Origin: Bradyrhizobium sp. Rc3b
Lineage (GTDB): Bacteria; Pseudomonadota; Alphaproteobacteria; Rhizobiales; Xanthobacteraceae
Reading direction: 5' to 3'
Assembly: GCF_900114915.1 (NCBI RefSeq)
Contig: NZ_FOUS01000020.1
Location: forward strand, 82,349 to 146,348
Length of the DNA: 64,000 nt
Shown: in pieces, positions 60,266 to 64,000 of the stretch
Position numbering within the stretch: position 1 is the first letter of the stretch
How the letters are laid out: each line of letters begins with the position of its first letter
The notes under the pieces: generated by a model
The model's input: only the letters and a program-made list of their open reading frames with translations
Databases searched by the model: none
Told to the model about the DNA's origin: nothing
Made by a program: the position numbers and the translations under genes

Positions 60266-60943
60266 ATGACCGCTTCACTGAAACTGATCAGCCACAAGCT
60301 TTGTCCCTACGTGCAGCGCGCCGTGATCGCGCTGACGGAGAAGGGCGTTCCGTTCGAGCGGGTCGATATCGATCTCGCCAACAAGCCGGACTGGTTCTTA
60401 AAGCTCTCGCCGCTCGGCAAGGTGCCGGTGCTGGTTGTGACGACCGACAAGGGCGAGGTCGCGCTGTTCGAGAGCAACGTGATCTGTGAATACATCGAGG
60501 AGACGCAAACAGGCCTCGAGCTGCATCCGGCGGATGCGCTGAAGCGTGCCGAGCATCGCGCCTGGATGGAGTTCGGCTCGGCGATCCTCGGCGACCTCTG
60601 GGGACTGGAGACGACGACGGATCCGGCGACCTTCGAAACCAAGCGCCAGGCGCTCGCTGCGAAATTCGCGCGCGTCGAGGCAGCGCTTGGCGCGGGCCCG
60701 TATTTCGCAGGCGATGCGTTCAGCCTGGTCGATGCGGTGTTCGCACCCGTCTTCCGCTATTTCGATGTGTTCGACGAACTGACCGAGCTCGGCATCTTCA
60801 GCGATCTTCCGAAGGTGCGGGCGTGGCGTGCGGAGCTGGCGAAGCGTCCGAGCGTACGCACCGCGGTCGGCGCCGACTATCCGCAATTGCTGCGGGCTTT
60901 CCTGGTGCGGCACGACGCCCATCTGCTCAAGCTCGCCGCCTGA
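60266..60943 (+). CDS. Glutathione S-transferase
   Basis: 225 residues from ATG 60266 (LKLISHKLCPYVQRAVIALTEKGVPFE). The thioredoxin-like domain has CPYVQR at the active site, a cysteine in the position used by Omega and Beta/DHAR-like classes, then LSPLGKVPVLVV (cis-Pro) and LFESNVICEYIEE. The helical domain has RAEHRAWMEFGSAILGDLW and AGDAFSLVDAVFAPVFRYFDVF. It may catalyse glutathione-dependent thiol transfer. It is first in a two-gene operon with sugE under a triple palindromic operator. Confidence 0.9.
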   Translation: MTASLKLISHKLCPYVQRAVIALTEKGVPFERVDIDLANKPDWFLKLSPLGKVPVLVVTTDKGEVALFESNVICEYIEETQTGLELHPADALKRAEHRAWMEFGSAILGDLWGLETTTDPATFETKRQALAAKFARVEAALGAGPYFAGDAFSLVDAVFAPVFRYFDVFDELTELGIFSDLPKVRAWRAELAKRPSVRTAVGADYPQLLRAFLVRHDAHLLKLAA

Positions 60944-60952
60944 GGCGAGCCG

Positions 60953-61276
60953 ATGTCACAATCCATGGCCTGGCTGATGCTGGTGATCGCCGGCGCGCTC
61001 GATGTCGGCTGGGCGATCTCGATGAAGTACGCGGAAGGCTACACGCGGGTGGGCTGGAGCATCGCTTCGCTGGTGTTGCTCGCGGCCTTCGTCTTCCTGC
61101 TCGGGCGCGCCTTGAAGGTGCTCGAGGTTGGCGTTGCCTATTCGGTGTGGACCGGCATTGGGGCTGCCGGAACCTTCGTCATGGGCGTGGTGCTGTTCGG
61201 CGAGACCTTGAGCGCGATGAAGCTTGCCGGCATCGCGCTCGTCTTGACGGGGATCGCCGCGCTCAAGCTGGCTTGA
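60953..61276 (+). CDS. sugE: Small multidrug resistance protein, SugE/Gdx type
   Basis: 107 residues with four helices: MSQSMAWLMLVIAGALDVGWAISMKYAEGYTR, SIASLVLLAAFVFLLGRAL, GVAYSVWTGIGAAGTFVMGVVLFGE, and LAGIALVLTGIAALKLA. In place of the EmrE residue order, the first helix has GALDVGWA (acidic residue Asp in place of Glu), and the loop AYSVWTGIGAAGT is of the Gdx form, which exports guanidinium or quaternary ammonium. No guanidine riboswitch is visible upstream. Ten bases after the GST stop, hence one operon. Confidence 0.88.
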   Translation: MSQSMAWLMLVIAGALDVGWAISMKYAEGYTRVGWSIASLVLLAAFVFLLGRALKVLEVGVAYSVWTGIGAAGTFVMGVVLFGETLSAMKLAGIALVLTGIAALKLA

Positions 61277-61294
61277 GCTGCGAGCCTTGGCTTC

Positions 61295-61380
61295 GTAGCC
61301 CGGATGGAGCGGAGCGCAATCCGGGGCCGTGTATCCGCGGATGGATTTTCCCGGATTTCGCTTCGCTCCATCCGGGCTAC
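61295..61380. repeat. REP-type palindrome with 22 bp arms
   Basis: GTAGCCCGGATGGAGCG at 61295 and CGCTCCATCCGGGCTAC ending at 61380, inverted, with inner parts that continue the pairing (GAGCG/CGCTT). It is a bradyrhizobial intergenic repeat at the junction of two convergent genes, and could act as a bidirectional terminator. Confidence 0.85.
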
Positions 61381-61386
61381 AAGGTC

Positions 61387-62034
61387 TCAGCGCACGTTCG
61401 CGAGCCGCATGTCGAGATAGGCGGTGATGGTTTCCATCAGCGGCTCGAGCTTGGCGTCGAAGAAATGGTTGGCGCCGGGGATGACCTGCTGGTCGATCAC
61501 GATGCCCTTCTGCGTCTTCAGCTTCTCGACCAGCGTGTTGACGTCCTTCGGCGGCACCACCGCGTCCTTCTCGCCATGCACGATCAGGCCCGACGACGGG
61601 CAGGGCGCAAGGAACGAGAAGTCGTAGAGGTTGGCCGGCGGCGCGATCGAGATGAAGCCCTCGACCTCGGGGCGGCGCATCAGAAGCTGCATGCCGATCC
61701 AGGCGCCGAAGGAGAAGCCGGCGACCCAGCAAGCGCGCGCTTCGGGATTGATGGTCTGCGCCCAGTCGAGGGCTGCGGCGGCGTCCGACAATTCGCCGGT
61801 GCCGTGGTCGAACGAGCCCTGGCTGCGGCCGACGCCGCGGAAATTGAAGCGCAGCACCGAGAAGCCACGATGCGCGAACGCATAATAGCACTGGTACACG
61901 ATCTGATGATTCATCGTGCCGTGAAACTGCGGATGCGGATGCAGGATCATCGCGATCGGCGCGTTCTTCTGCTTGGCCGGGTGATAGCGGCCTTCGAGAC
62001 GGCCGGCAGGGCCAGTGAAAATAACTTCAGGCAT
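61387..62034 (-). CDS. Alpha/beta hydrolase (COG2945-like)
   Basis: 215 residues from ATG 62034 (MPEVIFTGPAGRLEGRYHPA). Marks: HPHPQFHGTMNHQIVYQ at the start, the nucleophile elbow WVAGFSFGAWIGMQLL with Ser in GFSFGA, GLIVHGEKDAVVPPKDV with the Asp, and PGANHFFDAKL with the His. It is a compact cytoplasmic esterase of unknown substrate. It is often beside the desulfurase/suf operon in relatives, as here, divergent from it. Confidence 0.88.
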   Translation of the reverse strand: MPEVIFTGPAGRLEGRYHPAKQKNAPIAMILHPHPQFHGTMNHQIVYQCYYAFAHRGFSVLRFNFRGVGRSQGSFDHGTGELSDAAAALDWAQTINPEARACWVAGFSFGAWIGMQLLMRRPEVEGFISIAPPANLYDFSFLAPCPSSGLIVHGEKDAVVPPKDVNTLVEKLKTQKGIVIDQQVIPGANHFFDAKLEPLMETITAYLDMRLANVR

Positions 62035-62385
62035 CGATGATCTCTTGATTGACTTGCTGGAGAGACGATCCTCGGCAATCAACCGATTGTGGCCTCATCG
62101 GCAGGTGCCGACGGAAGCGCGAATGAAGGGTGAGAAGGCGCGCCTTGCGGTGATGCGCTGAAGGCGTGCGGTGACTTGACGGTGCGGGTTCTAACATAGG
62201 CAGAGGGTCAAAAAGCAAGCATCTTGAACATCACCCAATGGGCTCAAGGCGTTAGCGTGTCATGGTCGCGTCATCGGCTGTCGCGGATCTGGAATCGCCC
62301 GTTGCCAAGCGCATGTCGGGGCGCCATGTCGAGCTGGAGGGGCCCCCACGGGCCAAGTTTCCCAAGCAAGGTAATATAATACTAG
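62035..62385. other. Space between the hydrolase and the suf operon
   Basis: 351 bp with promoters for both directions. The suf side ends in an AT-rich stretch with TATAAT at 62375-62380. A plus-strand frame from 62262 has an ATG but runs in the wrong register into the desulfurase and is rejected. A small palindrome GGCCC-CCAC-GGGCC is at 62341-62354. Confidence 0.5.
62375..62380 (+). promoter_or_regulatory. -10 hexamer at the desulfurase start (possible leaderless mRNA)
   Basis: TATAAT ends six bases before ATG 62386, so transcription would begin at or within a base of the A of the ATG. No Shine-Dalgarno lies in the last 12 bases. The -35 is weak. Confidence 0.45.
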
Positions 62386-63525
62386 ATGCGGAACCGCGTT
62401 TATCTCGACTGGAATGCGACCACACCGCTACGCGCCGAAGCGCGACGCGCGATGCTCGCCGCCTGGGACCTGGTCGGCAACCCGTCCTCAGTCCATGCCG
62501 AGGGGCGGGAGGCGCGACGGCTGGTCGAGGAGGCCCGCGCCGCGCTCGCGGTGGCGGTAGGGGCGCTGCCGCGGAACGTCGTCTTCACCTCCGCAGGCAC
62601 GGAAGCCAACGCGCTGGCGCTGTCGCCTGGCCTGCGGCGGTCATCCGGCGGCCCGGTCGAGCGGCTGCTGGTCTCGGCCGTGGAGCACGCTTCGGTGCTG
62701 GCCGGTGGCCGGTTCCCGGCGGAGAGGGTCAGCCCGATCCCGGTGACGCGTTCCGGTGTGGTTGACCTCGACCATCTCACGAGTCTGCTCGGTGACGGCG
62801 CTCCGGCACTGGTTTCCGTCATGGCCGCGAACAACGAAACCGGCGCGCTCCAGCCGGTCGCCGAGATCGCCCGGATCGTCCACGAGGCCGGCGGCCTCCT
62901 GCACGTCGATGCAATCCAGGCGCTTGGAAAAATTCCATTTGAAATCAACGCTATCGGCGCGGATCTTGCGACTTTTTCTGCGCATAAGGTCGGCGGCCCC
63001 AAGGGCGTCGGCGCTCTGGTCGTGGCGGAGGGACTGACGGGACTGGAGCCGTTGTTGCGGGGAGGCGGCCAAGAGCTGAACCGACGCGCGGGAACCGAGA
63101 ATGTTGCGGGAATCGCCGGCTTTGGCGCAGCGGTGAAGGCCGCGCTTCAAACTCTTTCCGAAGATGCGGAACAGATGGCAACCCTCAGAATTCGCTTGGA
63201 AAACGGCATCCGAGCAATCGACGGCGCAACGATCTTCTCGAACGAGGTGACGCGGTTGCCAAATACCGTCCTTTTCACCGCGCCCGGCCTCAAGGCTGAA
63301 ACCGCCGTGATCGGCTTCGACCTCGAAGGCATCGCAGTCTCCTCAGGTTCGGCCTGTTCCTCGGGTAAGGTCCAGCCGTCCCACGTGCTGTCGGCGATGG
63401 GGTACGATCCCGCCGTGGCCCAGGGAGCGGTGCGCCTCAGTCTGGGCTGGTCCACGGAACTCGAAGACATCAATAGGGCGTTAGAGGCTTGGCGAAAGCT
63501 CGGTAATACCCTACTTAAGAGCTAA
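62386..63525 (+). CDS. Cysteine desulfurase, IscS/NifS class
   Basis: 379 residues: RVYLDWNATTPLRAEARRAM, FTSAGTEANALAL, NNETGALQPVAEIA, PLP Lys in TFSAHKVGGPKGVGALVV (about residue 200), LRGGGQELNRRAGTENVAGIAGFGAA, and the loop Cys in AVSSGSACSSGKVQPSHVL (about residue 324), the group I (IscS-like) pattern with a long mobile loop. It takes sulfur from cysteine for iron-sulfur clusters. It is the first gene before sufB, as in the rhizobial suf operon, where a second desulfurase, sufS, usually follows sufBCD. Confidence 0.94.
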   Translation: MRNRVYLDWNATTPLRAEARRAMLAAWDLVGNPSSVHAEGREARRLVEEARAALAVAVGALPRNVVFTSAGTEANALALSPGLRRSSGGPVERLLVSAVEHASVLAGGRFPAERVSPIPVTRSGVVDLDHLTSLLGDGAPALVSVMAANNETGALQPVAEIARIVHEAGGLLHVDAIQALGKIPFEINAIGADLATFSAHKVGGPKGVGALVVAEGLTGLEPLLRGGGQELNRRAGTENVAGIAGFGAAVKAALQTLSEDAEQMATLRIRLENGIRAIDGATIFSNEVTRLPNTVLFTAPGLKAETAVIGFDLEGIAVSSGSACSSGKVQPSHVLSAMGYDPAVAQGAVRLSLGWSTELEDINRALEAWRKLGNTLLKS

Positions 63526-63650
63526 GCGATGAAACACGGCTTGAACGGTTCTAAGCGCGTGCTTTCCGCCAAAAAACATCGTAATAGACACCGTAATAAT
63601 CGTTCGAGTTTGATCCACCGCGGTCCTTGAAACCGCGAGCGGAGGATGGA

Positions 63651-64000
63651 ATGCCAGCCGTACAAGAGACGGTCGAGCGCGTGAAGCGCATCGACGTCGA
63701 CCAGTATCGTTATGGGTTTGAGACCCTGATCGACTCCGAGAAGGCCCCCAAGGGGCTTTCGGAAGAGATCGTAAAATTCATCTCGCAGAAGAAGAACGAA
63801 CCCGACTGGATGCTCCAGTGGCGGCTCGAGGCCTATCGGCGCTGGCTGACCATGACCGAGCCGACCTGGGCGCGCGTCGACTATCCCAAGATCGACTTCC
63901 AGGACCTCTATTACTACGCGGCGCCGAAGCCGAAGAAGACGGTCACCTCGCTGGACGAGATCGATCCGGAGATCCTGAAGACCTACGAGAAGCTCGGCAT
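63651..64000 (+). CDS. sufB: SufB, iron-sulfur scaffold subunit (5' part)
   Basis: ATG 63651, with GGAGG a few bases upstream, and 116 full codons to the window edge. The start VERVKRIDVDQYRYGFETLIDSEKAPKGLSEEIVKFISQKK, then EPDWMLQWRLEAYRRWLTM, is unmistakably SufB. The family is about 490 residues; the remainder is outside. It forms SufBC2D, on which [Fe-S] clusters are built. The 125 bp gap after the desulfurase includes CGCGGT-ccttga-ACCGCG, a small hairpin. Confidence 0.95.
   Translation, partial: MPAVQETVERVKRIDVDQYRYGFETLIDSEKAPKGLSEEIVKFISQKKNEPDWMLQWRLEAYRRWLTMTEPTWARVDYPKIDFQDLYYYAAPKPKKTVTSLDEIDPEILKTYEKLG

Noticed and set aside
62262..62765. 167-codon plus-strand ORF ahead of the desulfurase
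   Set aside because: Most of it is the desulfurase gene in the wrong frame; the first 40 codons show no recognisable protein.
1..64000. tRNA, rRNA, CRISPR arrays, insertion sequences, integrases
   Set aside because: Spaces between genes were read for tRNA-like GGTTCGA arms, regularly spaced repeats and transposase frames; none was found. The only repeats are intergenic palindromes and the clustered half-unit family.

Overview
The window is a 64 kb piece of a high-GC alphaproteobacterial chromosome, most like Bradyrhizobium or a close Nitrobacteraceae relative. The evidence is the gene content and order: aroQ-accB-accC, aat, a DUF2155 gene and NDUFA12; an IscS-type desulfurase followed by sufB; RNase E with a huge insert; many Tat- or Sec-exported PF04392 binding proteins; and BA14K and DUF1236 proteins. 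REP-type intergenic palindromes of the kind common in that genus, and general-stress (EcfG) promoters reading GGAAC-N16-CGTT, agree. Nearly all of it is chromosomal housekeeping; I see no integrase, insertion sequence, phage gene, CRISPR array or tRNA.

Region 1 (1-8.6 kb) is accessory and gene-poor. It holds a truncated Cache/HAMP sensor operon-linked to a PF04392 binding protein, a second lone PF04392 binding protein, an exported dienelactone-hydrolase-like enzyme, several small unknown proteins (two of them short ORFs of 50 codons that may be one frameshifted gene), and a Tat-exported succinylglutamate desuccinylase/aspartoacylase-like protein. The spaces between genes carry at least seven diverged copies of one dispersed repeat.

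Region 2 (8.6-22.9 kb) is rich in signalling. It has a CheY-like regulator plus CHASE3 hybrid kinase pair, a glycine-rich BA14K protein, NDUFA12, a DUF899 protein, a PfpI-like protein divergent from a frameshifted GlxA-type regulator, an SBF-like transporter, an HSL esterase, a DUF2155 protein, aat, and a three-gene operon (CHASE3 kinase, Rcp1-like regulator, REC-HWE/HisKA_2 kinase) with an apparently perfect EcfG promoter.

Region 3 (23-33.8 kb) holds accC, accB and aroQ (fatty-acid and aromatic biosynthesis), a DUF1236 exported protein with a second perfect EcfG promoter, a DsbA-like thiol oxidoreductase, a BepA-like M48 protease, an aminotransferase, bioY, dctA and a D-amino-acid dehydrogenase. 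BioY imports the biotin that AccB carries.

Region 4 (33.8-49.2 kb) is RNA and envelope housekeeping: rne, an amiC-type amidase, penicillin-binding protein 1A, prfB with its programmed +1 frameshift, a beta-hydroxyacid dehydrogenase, two DMT exporters, a branched-chain-type binding protein, an M23 endopeptidase and a Bcp peroxiredoxin with a basic tail. Region 5 (49.4-64 kb) has a giant AsmA-like protein, a chemoreceptor, a 28-residue membrane peptide, DoxX, an MFS carrier, tyrS, anmK, a GST-SugE operon under a triple palindromic operator, an alpha/beta hydrolase, and the start of the suf operon (cysteine desulfurase, sufB running off the end).
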